Shown here: positions 17,054 through 26,470 of the stretch, piece by piece
How the letters are laid out: every line of letters starts with the position of its first letter
Numbering within the stretch: position 1 is the first letter of the stretch
NCBI RefSeq assembly: GCF_010998615.1
Contig: NZ_JAAEAH010000041.1
Location: 1 to 64,000 of the forward strand
Length of the DNA stretch: 64,000 bases
Reading direction: 5' to 3'
Source: Myxococcus sp. CA023
Lineage (GTDB): Bacteria; Myxococcota; Myxococcia; Myxococcales; Myxococcaceae
The notes under the pieces: model-generated
Seen by the model: only the letters and a program-made list of their open reading frames with translations
Databases searched by the model: none
Told to the model about the DNA's origin: nothing
Program-made: the position numbers and the translations under genes

Positions 17054-17838
17054 AAGTCCTCTTCATGGGGGACGTGGTGGGCCGCCCGGGTCTTCAGGCG
17101 GTCCGCACGCTCCTTCCGAGGGTCCGCGCGCAACACGGCGTGGACGTGGTGGTCGCCAACGCGGAAAACAGCGACCAGGGCTCGGGCATCACTTCAGAGA
17201 CGGCCCACTACCTGCTCGACAGCGGCGTTCAGCTGCTGACGAGCGGTAATCATTTCTACTCCAAGAAAGCCATCCTCCCCTGGGTGAAGGAGCATCCGGA
17301 CCTGCTCTTGCGTCCGGCCAACTACCCCAAGGGCACGCCGGGCAAGGGCCACAGCGTGGTGAAGCTGCCGGATGGGCGCGCGCTGGGCGTCATCAACCTG
17401 GAGGGGCGCGTCTTCATGCGCACCGAGGCCAGCCCCTTCGAGGTGGTGGAAGGGCTGGTGGAGGAGCTGCGCCAGCAGACGCCCTGCATCCTGGTGGACA
17501 TGCACTGCGAGGCGTCCAGTGAGAAGAACGCCATGGGCGTCCACCTGGATGGGCGGGTGTCCGTGGTGGTGGGGACGCACACGCACGTGCAGACAGCGGA
17601 TGAGCGCATCCTCCCCGGTGGCACGGCCTTCATCACGGATGTCGGCATGTGCGGGCCGTTGGACTCCGTCATCGGCATGAAGAAGGAGTCCTCGCTGACG
17701 CGCTTTCTGGGCAAGCCGGCGCCCTATGAGGTGGCGGAGCGGCTCGTCTACCTGCAAGGCGTGGTGGTGGACATCGACGACGCCACCGGACGAGGCCGGA
17801 GCATCCACCGCGTGCGTGAGCACCTGCCAGGCACCTGA
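17050..17838 (+). CDS. YmdB-family metallophosphoesterase
   Basis: 262 residues. The family motifs are in order: GDVVGRPG at the N terminus, NAEN, SGNHFYSKK, DMHCEASSEK, GTHTHVQTADERIL and GGTAFITDVGMCGP. They supply the dimetal-binding residues of the TIGR00282-type phosphoesterases, which hydrolyse 2',3'-cyclic nucleotides and, in Bacillus, govern motility and biofilm choice. The usual GNHTWD is GNHFYS here, so one residue near the metal site differs. Cytoplasmic; cotranscribed with the cyclo-ligase. Confidence 0.88.
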   Translation: MKVLFMGDVVGRPGLQAVRTLLPRVRAQHGVDVVVANAENSDQGSGITSETAHYLLDSGVQLLTSGNHFYSKKAILPWVKEHPDLLLRPANYPKGTPGKGHSVVKLPDGRALGVINLEGRVFMRTEASPFEVVEGLVEELRQQTPCILVDMHCEASSEKNAMGVHLDGRVSVVVGTHTHVQTADERILPGGTAFITDVGMCGPLDSVIGMKKESSLTRFLGKPAPYEVAERLVYLQGVVVDIDDATGRGRSIHRVREHLPGT

Positions 17839-17894
17839 CCCCCGGTGGAGGAAGTGCGTCCACGGCTGGCGCACTTCGGGTAGCTTGCGGCGTC

Positions 17895-19157
17895 ATGAAT
17901 CCGGACGCGCTGCGCAAGGCGACCCCCGAGGAGCAGTTCGAAGAAGTGACCCGTGGCACGGTGGACCTCCACGTGCCCGAGGACCTGAAGAAGAAGCTTC
18001 AGTACTCGTATGACACGGGCAAGCCGCTGGTCATCAAGGCGGGCTTCGACCCGAGCCGGCCGGACCTGCACCTGGGCCACTCGCTGCTGCTCACGCGCAT
18101 GCGGCGCTTCCAGGAGTTCGGCCACACGGTGGTGTTCCTCATCGGTGACTTCACGGGGTTGATTGGAGACCCGACGGGCCGCAACGCCACGCGTCCGGCG
18201 CTCACGCGCGACGAGGTGAAGGCCAACGCGGAGACCTACAAGAAGCAGGTCTTCAAGGTGTTGGACGAGTCCAAGACGCAGGTGCGCTTCAACTCCAGCT
18301 GGCTGGACTCGCTGGGGACGGAAGGGATGATCCGCCTGGCCTCGCGCTACTCCGTGCAGCGCATGCTGGAGCGCGACGACTTCAAGAAGCGCTTCCGCGG
18401 CGAGGTCTCCATCTCCATCCACGAGTTCCTCTACCCGCTCCTGCAGGGCTACGACTCGGTGGTGCTCAAGGCGGACGTGGAGCTGGGCGCGACGGACCAG
18501 CTCTTCAACCTGCTAGTGGGCCGCCAGTTGATGAAGGAAGAGGGCATGGCGCCCCAGGTCATCATGACGGGCCCCATCCTGGAGGGCCTCAACGCGAAGG
18601 CGGTCGACGGGAAGATTGTCGGCGACAAGATGTCCAAGAGCCTGGACAACTACGTGGGCATCGACGAGCCGGCGGACACCATCTTCGGCAAGTTGATGAG
18701 CATCACCGACGACCTGATGTGGCGGTACTACGAGCTGCTCTCCGCGAAGACGCGGACGGAGCTGGCGGAGATGCGCGCCCAGGTGGAGTCCGGCGCGCTG
18801 CACCCCAAGGCGGTGAAGGTCGGCTTCGCGCAGGAGATGACGGCGCGCTTCCAGGGCGAGGAGGCCGGGAAGAAGGCCGCCGAGGACTTCGAGAAGCGCT
18901 TCGCGAAGAAGGAGCTGTCCACGGACGAGCTGCCCCTGGTGGAGGTGTCCCTGGGCGGCGCGGAGAAGCTGCCGGTGACGAAGCTGCTGCCGGAGTCGAA
19001 GCTGGTCGCGTCCGCCACCGAGGCGCGCAAGCTGATGGCGCAGGGCGGCGTGCGCATCAACGGCGAGAAGGTGCAGGACGCCAAGGCGGAGCTGGGCGCC
19101 GGCGAGTACACGGTGCAGGTGGGCAAACTGAAGGCAGCCCGCGTGAAGCTCGGTTGA
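17895..19157 (+). CDS. tyrS: Tyrosyl-tRNA synthetase
   Basis: 420 residues. Class I synthetase with HLGHS (HIGH motif, from H59) and DKMSKSLDN (KMSKS, around K245). The last ~65 residues form an S4-type RNA-binding domain (ARKLMAQGGVRINGEKV). The length and layout match the TyrZ-like bacterial form, with KMSKS rather than KFGKT. Charges tRNA-Tyr. A hairpin terminator follows at 19204-19221. Confidence 0.96.
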   Translation: MNPDALRKATPEEQFEEVTRGTVDLHVPEDLKKKLQYSYDTGKPLVIKAGFDPSRPDLHLGHSLLLTRMRRFQEFGHTVVFLIGDFTGLIGDPTGRNATRPALTRDEVKANAETYKKQVFKVLDESKTQVRFNSSWLDSLGTEGMIRLASRYSVQRMLERDDFKKRFRGEVSISIHEFLYPLLQGYDSVVLKADVELGATDQLFNLLVGRQLMKEEGMAPQVIMTGPILEGLNAKAVDGKIVGDKMSKSLDNYVGIDEPADTIFGKLMSITDDLMWRYYELLSAKTRTELAEMRAQVESGALHPKAVKVGFAQEMTARFQGEEAGKKAAEDFEKRFAKKELSTDELPLVEVSLGGAEKLPVTKLLPESKLVASATEARKLMAQGGVRINGEKVQDAKAELGAGEYTVQVGKLKAARVKLG

Positions 19158-19203
19158 ATCTCCGGCCGGTGACGGCCGTCGCAGGCGCAGGACATGCCCC
19201 CCT

Positions 19204-19221
19204 GCCCCTCCTCTGAGGGGC
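19204..19221 (+). terminator. Terminator after tyrS
   Basis: A compact perfect 7-bp stem (gcccctc/gaggggc) with a 4-base loop lies 46 bases after the tyrS stop and 32 bases before the next start. No T-run is present. Confidence 0.55.
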
Positions 19222-19253
19222 ACGGCGGGGACTGCTGTAGACTCCCGTGCGCC

Positions 19254-20354
19254 ATGCGTCTTTCCCTCCCCTGTCTCGCCCTGTTGCTGGGCGCCTCGCT
19301 GCCCGCCCTCGCGGGCCGCGGCGTCTTCGTGTCCGACGTCGCGGTGGACGCCCTCGAGCAGCCCGAGTCCCGCAAGGTCGTCTTCACGGTGGAGGCCGGG
19401 AGGCCCTACCCCCTGCTGAAGAAGGGCGGCCCCAACCGCGCCTGGTGCAAGCTGAGCGGCGCGTCCGCCGAAGGCTGGGTGTTGTGCGAAGGCGCGCCGG
19501 AGTCCACTGCGCCCGCCGCTCCGAGCGCGGCGGCCCTGGTGGCCGCGGACCGGGCCCACTCGGCGCGGCAGGTGGAGATGCGGGGCCCCGCGGGCAGCGT
19601 GGCCGCGCGTGACGCTGACAACGACGGCGACGAGGAACTGGCCGGCTCCGCGAGCTGGAAGCCGGCCACCGGCTGCGCGACGACGTGTGACAGCGCACCA
19701 CTGTTCGCGAAGCCGCCGCCCTTGTCCGCCATGGACCGGGAGGTGTTGGACCTGTGCCCCGCGCGTCCCGACGTCAGCGTGAGTGAAGGCGACGTGCGGC
19801 GATTCCTCTCGCGCCACTACGACGACCCGCGCCTCCAGCGGGCCCTGTCCGTGGCGGGCCGGCCCGGCGCGCGGCAGGCCAACATCGACTGGCTCACGGG
19901 CCTCTGGGTCAGCACCGGACCTCGCAACGCCTTCACGCACGTCTTCTGCGGCGACGACTGGCAGCGAGGCCCCATTGGCGGCCTGCACTTCCTGCCGCGT
20001 TATGCCCAGCTCGAGGCGGAGGGCCGCCTCTGCTACCAGGGCCCGGTACGCGGTGCCGCGGCCTTGAAGGGTGACGCCTACCTCATCCGCTTCAAGGGCG
20101 TGGCGCCCTGGTCCTGCGGTGAGAAGCGCGTCGGCGGCTTCTCACGCGGGCCGGACGCGGTGGGCCTGATGTCCATTGGCACGCGCGCCTTCGCCCGGTG
20201 CTGCGCGCGCGGCGGGGCCAAGAAGGAAGGCGGCGTGTACTCGGCGCCGGACCTGGGCGGGACGAACTGGCGCATCTGGTGCGGCACGCGCAATGGCACC
20301 TACGGCATCGCCACCCTGCATCCCACGGACGACAAGGCCACCTGCGGGGAATGA
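19254..20354 (+). CDS. Secreted EndoU (XendoU-like) endoribonuclease with SH3-like N-terminal domain
   Basis: 366 residues. A signal peptide (SLPCLALLLGASLPALA) is followed by a ~60-residue SH3-like segment ending GWVLCEG and a linker. The C-terminal ~190 residues fit the EndoU fold. H229 lies in FTHVFCGDD, H245 in GLHFLPRY and K291 in CGEKR. The spacing of 16 and 46 residues equals that of the catalytic H162/H178/K224 of Xenopus XendoU. MSIGTRAF corresponds to the FIGTSPEF segment and the end WRIWCGT...IATLHP to the last strands. Numerous Cys suggest disulfides outside the cytoplasm. EndoU enzymes cut RNA at uridines and in bacteria often serve as toxins. No immunity gene is obvious nearby. 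Confidence 0.75.
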   Translation: MRLSLPCLALLLGASLPALAGRGVFVSDVAVDALEQPESRKVVFTVEAGRPYPLLKKGGPNRAWCKLSGASAEGWVLCEGAPESTAPAAPSAAALVAADRAHSARQVEMRGPAGSVAARDADNDGDEELAGSASWKPATGCATTCDSAPLFAKPPPLSAMDREVLDLCPARPDVSVSEGDVRRFLSRHYDDPRLQRALSVAGRPGARQANIDWLTGLWVSTGPRNAFTHVFCGDDWQRGPIGGLHFLPRYAQLEAEGRLCYQGPVRGAAALKGDAYLIRFKGVAPWSCGEKRVGGFSRGPDAVGLMSIGTRAFARCCARGGAKKEGGVYSAPDLGGTNWRIWCGTRNGTYGIATLHPTDDKATCGE

Positions 20355-20392
20355 GCCCGGGCTGAAGGGCCCACTCCCCGTGGTGGACCGCG

Positions 20393-23300
20393 CTACTTCG
20401 CCGCGCCCACCGTGAGCACCGCCCCGGCCGAGTACGCGGTGAACTCCGGCGCGTACATGGACTGCACCGTGGCGGGGCCCACCTTGAACTGGCCGGCCAT
20501 GTTGGCGCGCAGCCGGTACTTGAAGGTGTACTCACCCGCGGGCAACTGCTCGAAGAAGAAGTTGGTGCCGGAGTCCCGCGTCTCCTCGTACCAGACGATG
20601 CCCAGGTCCCAGCGGTGGCGGGACTGCACGTTCTCCGGCTCCAGGCCCGCGGCGCGCGGATCTCTCAGGTGCACGTACTCCGCCGCGTGCTTCGCGCGCA
20701 GGGAGAGCTGCACCTCCACTTCGTCTCCGGGGAGCACCACGGCGCCCTCGGCCAGCGGCACGAGCCTGGCGTCCTTCCCCTGCCGCTCACGCAGGAAGTA
20801 GCGCCGCGACACCTGGAAGAAGTCCCCTCGGTCGCTGTCCGGCAGCTTCTCCGTGGAGAAGTGCCACGTCGCGGATGCGAAGGCGAAGCCCGGCGTCGTC
20901 TTCTCCACCACCACCGAGCTCATCGTCGCCGGATTCAACTCCGGCCCGGGCACGACGACCTGGTTCTTCTTGCCCGTGTACTCGTCCGGGGCGAAGGACA
21001 TGCGCACCACGCGCGGGCCCACCGTCACCTGGGCGTCCTCGCGCACGCCCAGCGCGCCTTCCGCCTGAAGGTACTTCACCAGCGCGTACACCGACTCCGC
21101 CGTGGCGCGAGTGGACTTCCAGTGGTTGAGCTTCTTGTTCAGCAGCAGCCACTGGACCAGGCCCTCGCGGCGCGCGTCCTTCGGATTGAGCTCCGTCAGC
21201 GTGCGCAGCGCGAAGGCGTGCGTCTCCGTGGTGTCGTTGTACCAGAGCCAACTGCGGTCCTCCTGCGCCCAGTAGGTGCCCAGCTCGGGACTCGTCTTCG
21301 CCGAGTCCATGACACTCTCCCAGACGCGGTTGGCATCCGCGCCGCGCCCCGCGCGCTTCAGTGTCAGCGCCAGGTAGCCCTTGAGGTAGGGCGAGTGCTT
21401 CTTCCAGTGCTTGTAGCTGAACGCGAGCATCCGCGTCCGCTCCGCCTCGGTGAGGGCATCACCGGTGTAGCTCGCGTTCGGATACGCGGAGGCCGTGTAG
21501 TTGAGGAACGTGAGGAACTCCCAGCCGCGCTCCTCCTTCATCAGCTTCGTCGCGTACTCCTCGCGGAAGTGCCGCGCCAGGTAGCCCCAGGCGCCCCGGG
21601 TGATTTCCGGCGGGACTTCCACGCCGAACTCCATCGCGCGGGAGAGGCCATGCACGATGTAGAGCGTCATGTACGGCGACGGCGGACCACCCGGCCACCA
21701 GGGGAAGCCGCCGCTGGACGTCTGCGCCTTGCGGAGCTTCGCCAGCGCGGACGTGCGCTCGGCGGCGGCGACCTTCGGGTCCAACACCTTCACCAGACCG
21801 GCCTCCGGCCCGGCGCCGCCCTTCGCCATCTCCAGCCAGGGCGTCTCCTCCAGCGCCATCTTCCGGTTGGGGTCCACCGCGTCCCACGTCTCCAACTGGG
21901 TGGGGCGCTCGCTCAGCTGTTTGGCCATCCGCGCCACCGACGGGTACTGCCCGTACAGGCTGGACAGGATGCCCGTCGACACGAAGCGGTTGAGCGTCTG
22001 CTCCGTGCACTCGTAGGGGTAGTCCACCAGGTACGGCAGCGCCTGGAGCGCCGAATAGAACAGTTGCGTGTCCACCGTGACGACCAGCTGCTCGTTCACC
22101 CGCGTCGGGTCGCCGCCCGCGCGCAGGTCCTCGAACTGCATCGTCTTGGAGTCCTTGCCCTTCAGCGTCACGAAGCGCGACTGCGCTAGGTGCATCCGGC
22201 CCGGCAACACCGGCAGCGGGCGCAGCTCACCATCACTGTGATTCTCCGAGCGCGCCACCACCCGGAAGGCAACGGGCCCCACCCGCGTGGGCGTGGTGAG
22301 CGGGAAGCGCAGGCGCGTCCCCTTCCCCGCCTCCACGCGGAAGGACTGCGACGCCTTCTGGACGCCGAAGTCCGACAGCACGCTCTTCTGCAGCTCCAGG
22401 TCCTGGATGTCCAACGTGAGCGTGCCCTGCATCGGGCGCGACGCCGCGTTGTTCACCATCACCTCCAACACCGCGCGGTCGCCCTCGCGCAGGAAGCGCG
22501 GCACATAGGGGCGCACCATCAGCTCCTTCACGCTCCGGGAGGTGCGCTGCAGTGAGCCGCCCTTCAAGTCACGCGTGACGGCGTGCACCCAGACGCTCCA
22601 CGCCGTCACCGAGTCCGGCACGGTGAACTCCAGCGTCGCCGAGCCATCCGCCCCGGTGAGCACCTGGGGCGCCCAGAACGCGGTCTCCGCGAAATTGGAG
22701 CGCAGCGGCTGTGGCGCGTCCGGGGTCGCTCCCCCGCTGCCAAAGCGCTCTTCCTTGTCCGCCTGCATCTTCGCCTCGGCCCGGGCAGGCGCCTCGGCGG
22801 GCGGCGGGGGCGGCGCGCCCGGAGCCGGTGCCATGGACATGGTGGCCCTTGGCGCGGCGCCCTCCCGCATGCCGCCCATCTCACCACGAACCATCTGCCG
22901 CATCCGCCGCCGGCCTGGGCCTCCCACCCCAAAGCCATCCCCGAAGAGCAAGGCGTCAGGCTCAGGCGGTGACCAGCTCGGCACCTCGCCATATCGCGCG
23001 TTCACCACCCACCGGGTGTCACCCATGCTCGCCGACGACTGCATGTCCACGGAGGCGTGCCACTGGGGATACAGCGACGCCACGCTGGGCGGCGTCTGCT
23101 TCGCGAACAGGTCCAGTGACTGGTCATACATGTACGCGAGCAGTTCGGCAGTGCCCGCCTCCACCTTCGCGCCCTTCGGCCCCTTCACCGTCACGCGCCA
23201 GGTCTCCTTCGCGCCCGGGCGCAGCGTGTCGCGGAAGGTGGCGAACTCCAGCTGCAGCTCCTTGTCGTCCCAGGGCACGAAGATGGACTTCGAGAAGAGC

Positions 23301-26300
23301 AGGAACTGGTAGTCACGCACCGTGGACAGCGCCACGGTGAAGCCGCCGCGCAGCTCCGCCGTCACCGGCACCTCCACCACGCCGGAAGACTGGCCCGCGG
23401 TGAGCTTGCGCCGGGAGATGCGCCGCTCTCCCTGGTAGATGTCGAGCAGCAGCGGCTGTCCCTTGAACCCCGAGACGGCCATCAACCGCACCACCTCCCC
23501 CACCCGCGCCGTCTCCCGCTCGGCCACCAGCATCGCGGGCACCGCGAGGGGCGTCGTCTTCCCGGCCACCACCAGCTCGCGCCCCACGGTGTACGTCTGA
23601 CCGAAGGCGTCCGTCGTCTCGTAGTGGAGCCGGTACGCGCCCGCCTTGAGCGACGGCAGCTTGAGCACGGCCAGGCCCTCGGTGTCGTGCTGCACCGAGC
23701 CGGTCGCCTGCTCGGCCCCATCCGTCCAGCCGCGAATGGTGGACTCCGGCGAATACGCCCCGAACCACCGAGGACGCAGATTGTCTCCCGGCGTGGGCGT
23801 GAACACCGCCTCGGGGTCCTTGTACTCCGGCAGGCCGTAGGGCTCGTCCGCGGGCAGCAGGGGCTGCGCGGGCTGCTTCAGCGCCACCAGCCGCCATTTG
23901 CCCGTCCCCGGCTGCGGCGCGCCATCCAGCGTGGAGCGCGTCAGCCGAACCTCGGCCGCGGCGCCCTCGCGGAGGAACCCCGTGTCCAGGTCCACACGCG
24001 CCTCCACGGCGACGAAGCCCAGCCGGAAGGCCCGGCTGGCCGAGCGCGTCTCACCGCCTTCGTCCGTCGCGTCCGCCTCGATGCGGTAGTTCCACGTCAG
24101 CCCCGGGGTGGCCGCGGACCGCTCATCCGCCTCTGGCGTGAAGCCGATGGTGAAGCCTCCGTCCGCGCCCAGCGGCGACGTGCCCGTCGCCACCACCTGC
24201 CGCTGCGAGGCCCCGGACGGCGAGCCCCACCACCACCAGGGCAGCACCGGCTCGCGGTACGCACGCCACCGCACGGAGCCGGACGTCACCGGCATGCCGA
24301 AGTAGTAGCGAGCCTCGCCCTGGAACGTCGCGGGCTGGTTGAGGCGCAGCTGCGCCTTCGCGTCCTTCAGCGTCACCTCGAAGGTGGGCCGCTTGTACTC
24401 CTCCACGCGAATCGCCGCGCGGCCCCCCGCGCTCACAATCACGGACCACGCCCCCAGCATCCGGCCGGTGGGAATCGTGAACTCGCCCGCGGCGGAGCCG
24501 AAGTCGTTGGTGCGGACCTCCCGGGACTCCACCACCTGGTGGTTCGGGTCGAACAGCGTCACCTGGAGCGGGCGGTCCGCCAGCGTCTGGTAGCGCGCCT
24601 GCTCGCCCCGGCCGCTGAAGGCCACCGCCTTCCACAGCACCTTCTGCTGGGGCCGGTACACCGCGCGATCGGTGAAGACGAGCGCCGATTGGACGTCCCC
24701 GGGCTGATGGCGCTTGTAGAACGGTACCTGGCCCGGGTGCAGCAGCGCGTTCCGTCCGACGCCAGCCACCAGGACGTAGCTGCGGTAGCCATCGCCCGGG
24801 ACCGAGTCGAAGGTGGCCGCGCCGTCCGCGTCCGAGAGGATGCGCGCCGCCTCCTTGAAGCCCTGTCTGTAGTCGACGCGGATGAGGCGCAGGGGAACCT
24901 TCGGCACAGGCTCGCCGGTGTCACCGTCCACCAGCCGCACCTCCAGCAGGTCCCCGTTCGAGGGCCGCGTGACGATGACCCAAGGCGTCACCGTCAGGTA
25001 CACCGCGACGATGCGGTTGTTCGTCGCGCGGAAGTCCTCGTGGGCGGAGGCCATGATGACGTACGTCCCCCGGGCCGTGAGCGGCGGCGTGACGAAGGTT
25101 CGGTGCTCCCGGAAGTCCTCCGTCTTCGGCAGCGGCACGCTCCAGGTGGCCACCGGGCGCTGGCCCTTCACCAGGGCCTTCAACGGCGCACTGTCCGGCA
25201 TGAGGTTGTAGTCATCCACCTGGGCCAGCCGCTTCTCCAGGTCCACGGAGTACGCACGGAAGTGCAGCATGGACACGTTGCGGTGGGTGACCTCGACGGA
25301 GCGGCGGCCCGGCCCGTCCGACGCCAGCGAGCCCATGCTGAACTCGGGCGCCTCGATGGCGGCCATGAGCACGCGACAGCGCTGCGCTCCCGTGGACTGG
25401 GGGTAGGTGGCCGCGCACGCCTTCGCCAGCGAGTGGGCACGCACGGCGTGGTCCGCCGCTCGCTCCATCTCCACGAGCTGGGCCTGCCCCATGGTCGACC
25501 ACGGCACGTCGCGGAACGCGGGCAGCAAGGCGGCCAGGTGTTGCCGGATGCGGGTCCGGTCGGCCGTGTCCGTGAAGTGCTGGTGCAGCACCGTGTAGCG
25601 CTGCAGCCGGGCCTCCAGCGCCGACTCGCGCCGTCCCGCGGACTGGTGCCACGCCTCCAGGTCCCCGAGCACCGCCGCCACCTTCACCAGCGGATGGACG
25701 CCGGGGTCCGTCAGCGCCACCTTGGGCGTCCCCTCCAGGAGCGCGCCCAGGTCCAGCCGGTACGCCTCATTGGCCTGCTCGGGCCGCCAGTGCGAGCTGT
25801 CCGCCAGCAGCGACACGCGCAGGTACGACACGGCATCCCGCAGCGTGGAGCGCAGCCCCACCGGGTAGGTGTTGGGCTTCACGTACTCGGACAGCGCCTT
25901 CAGGGGCTCACCGCCCAGTTGCTGCCGCTGCTTCCACACCTCCTCGTAGGCCCGCTGGGCCTCGCTCAGAATCTCCTCGTAGGTCCACGCCTTGAGGTCC
26001 ACCGGCCCGGAGGACGCCACGGACTCGCGCTGGCGCACCTCCCAGCCGTAGGCTTGCGCATAGGTGACGAGCGCGGTCGCGTAGTAGAGGTTCAGCGTCG
26101 CGCGAGGCAACGTGCCCTTGGGCCAGGGCTGCTCGCGCAGGAAGCGCACCGCCGTCTCGTAGCCATGCAATTCGGTGCGCAGTTGCACCGTGCGCACCAG
26201 CGCGCGCGTCCACTCGGCCTCGTCGCCCTTGGACTTCGCCTGCGCCAGACGGGCCTCGGCGCCCTGGGCGGCGGCCTCCAGCTTCTGCGCTTCGACCATC

Positions 26301-26422
26301 CCCTCGATGGCCTTCCACGAAGGCGGCGCCTTGCCCTGCCCCAGCACGGGCGAGGTCAGCAGCAATAGGGCGAACAGCCAGAAGCGAACAAAGGGTGCGC
26401 GGGTCCAGGGGGTCCGATACAT
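20393..26422 (-). CDS. Bacterial alpha-2-macroglobulin-like protein
   Basis: 2,009 residues. A signal peptide (FWLFALLLLTSPVLG) comes first, then a ~350-residue helical region and a chain of macroglobulin beta domains (e.g. YVLVAGVGRNALL). A disordered Pro/Ala/Met-rich stretch around residue 1,190 (APGAPPPPPAEAPARAEAK) is a good bait-region candidate. The A2M core AWSVWVHAVTRD and the thioester motif CTEQ (C1472, in YPYECTEQTLNRF) follow, then an alpha-alpha toroid (TSSGGFPWWPGG) and a receptor-binding-like domain. A2M proteins trap attacking proteases and link to them through the thioester. There is no lipobox, so it is soluble or surface-held, not a classic YfaS lipoprotein. The usual pbpC partner is absent here. 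Confidence 0.9.
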   Translation of the reverse strand: MYRTPWTRAPFVRFWLFALLLLTSPVLGQGKAPPSWKAIEGMVEAQKLEAAAQGAEARLAQAKSKGDEAEWTRALVRTVQLRTELHGYETAVRFLREQPWPKGTLPRATLNLYYATALVTYAQAYGWEVRQRESVASSGPVDLKAWTYEEILSEAQRAYEEVWKQRQQLGGEPLKALSEYVKPNTYPVGLRSTLRDAVSYLRVSLLADSSHWRPEQANEAYRLDLGALLEGTPKVALTDPGVHPLVKVAAVLGDLEAWHQSAGRRESALEARLQRYTVLHQHFTDTADRTRIRQHLAALLPAFRDVPWSTMGQAQLVEMERAADHAVRAHSLAKACAATYPQSTGAQRCRVLMAAIEAPEFSMGSLASDGPGRRSVEVTHRNVSMLHFRAYSVDLEKRLAQVDDYNLMPDSAPLKALVKGQRPVATWSVPLPKTEDFREHRTFVTPPLTARGTYVIMASAHEDFRATNNRIVAVYLTVTPWVIVTRPSNGDLLEVRLVDGDTGEPVPKVPLRLIRVDYRQGFKEAARILSDADGAATFDSVPGDGYRSYVLVAGVGRNALLHPGQVPFYKRHQPGDVQSALVFTDRAVYRPQQKVLWKAVAFSGRGEQARYQTLADRPLQVTLFDPNHQVVESREVRTNDFGSAAGEFTIPTGRMLGAWSVIVSAGGRAAIRVEEYKRPTFEVTLKDAKAQLRLNQPATFQGEARYYFGMPVTSGSVRWRAYREPVLPWWWWGSPSGASQRQVVATGTSPLGADGGFTIGFTPEADERSAATPGLTWNYRIEADATDEGGETRSASRAFRLGFVAVEARVDLDTGFLREGAAAEVRLTRSTLDGAPQPGTGKWRLVALKQPAQPLLPADEPYGLPEYKDPEAVFTPTPGDNLRPRWFGAYSPESTIRGWTDGAEQATGSVQHDTEGLAVLKLPSLKAGAYRLHYETTDAFGQTYTVGRELVVAGKTTPLAVPAMLVAERETARVGEVVRLMAVSGFKGQPLLLDIYQGERRISRRKLTAGQSSGVVEVPVTAELRGGFTVALSTVRDYQFLLFSKSIFVPWDDKELQLEFATFRDTLRPGAKETWRVTVKGPKGAKVEAGTAELLAYMYDQSLDLFAKQTPPSVASLYPQWHASVDMQSSASMGDTRWVVNARYGEVPSWSPPEPDALLFGDGFGVGGPGRRRMRQMVRGEMGGMREGAAPRATMSMAPAPGAPPPPPAEAPARAEAKMQADKEERFGSGGATPDAPQPLRSNFAETAFWAPQVLTGADGSATLEFTVPDSVTAWSVWVHAVTRDLKGGSLQRTSRSVKELMVRPYVPRFLREGDRAVLEVMVNNAASRPMQGTLTLDIQDLELQKSVLSDFGVQKASQSFRVEAGKGTRLRFPLTTPTRVGPVAFRVVARSENHSDGELRPLPVLPGRMHLAQSRFVTLKGKDSKTMQFEDLRAGGDPTRVNEQLVVTVDTQLFYSALQALPYLVDYPYECTEQTLNRFVSTGILSSLYGQYPSVARMAKQLSERPTQLETWDAVDPNRKMALEETPWLEMAKGGAGPEAGLVKVLDPKVAAAERTSALAKLRKAQTSSGGFPWWPGGPPSPYMTLYIVHGLSRAMEFGVEVPPEITRGAWGYLARHFREEYATKLMKEERGWEFLTFLNYTASAYPNASYTGDALTEAERTRMLAFSYKHWKKHSPYLKGYLALTLKRAGRGADANRVWESVMDSAKTSPELGTYWAQEDRSWLWYNDTTETHAFALRTLTELNPKDARREGLVQWLLLNKKLNHWKSTRATAESVYALVKYLQAEGALGVREDAQVTVGPRVVRMSFAPDEYTGKKNQVVVPGPELNPATMSSVVVEKTTPGFAFASATWHFSTEKLPDSDRGDFFQVSRRYFLRERQGKDARLVPLAEGAVVLPGDEVEVQLSLRAKHAAEYVHLRDPRAAGLEPENVQSRHRWDLGIVWYEETRDSGTNFFFEQLPAGEYTFKYRLRANMAGQFKVGPATVQSMYAPEFTAYSAGAVLTVGAAK

Positions 26423-26470
26423 GTCGGCACTCTAGACACAGCTGAGCACCCAAACGTTCCACAATGAACG

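Noticed and set aside
23624-26368. 914-residue plus-strand open frame opposite the alpha-2-macroglobulin gene
   Set aside because: Arg/His/Gly-rich translation with no motif; the minus-strand gene has a signal peptide, thioester and domain order.
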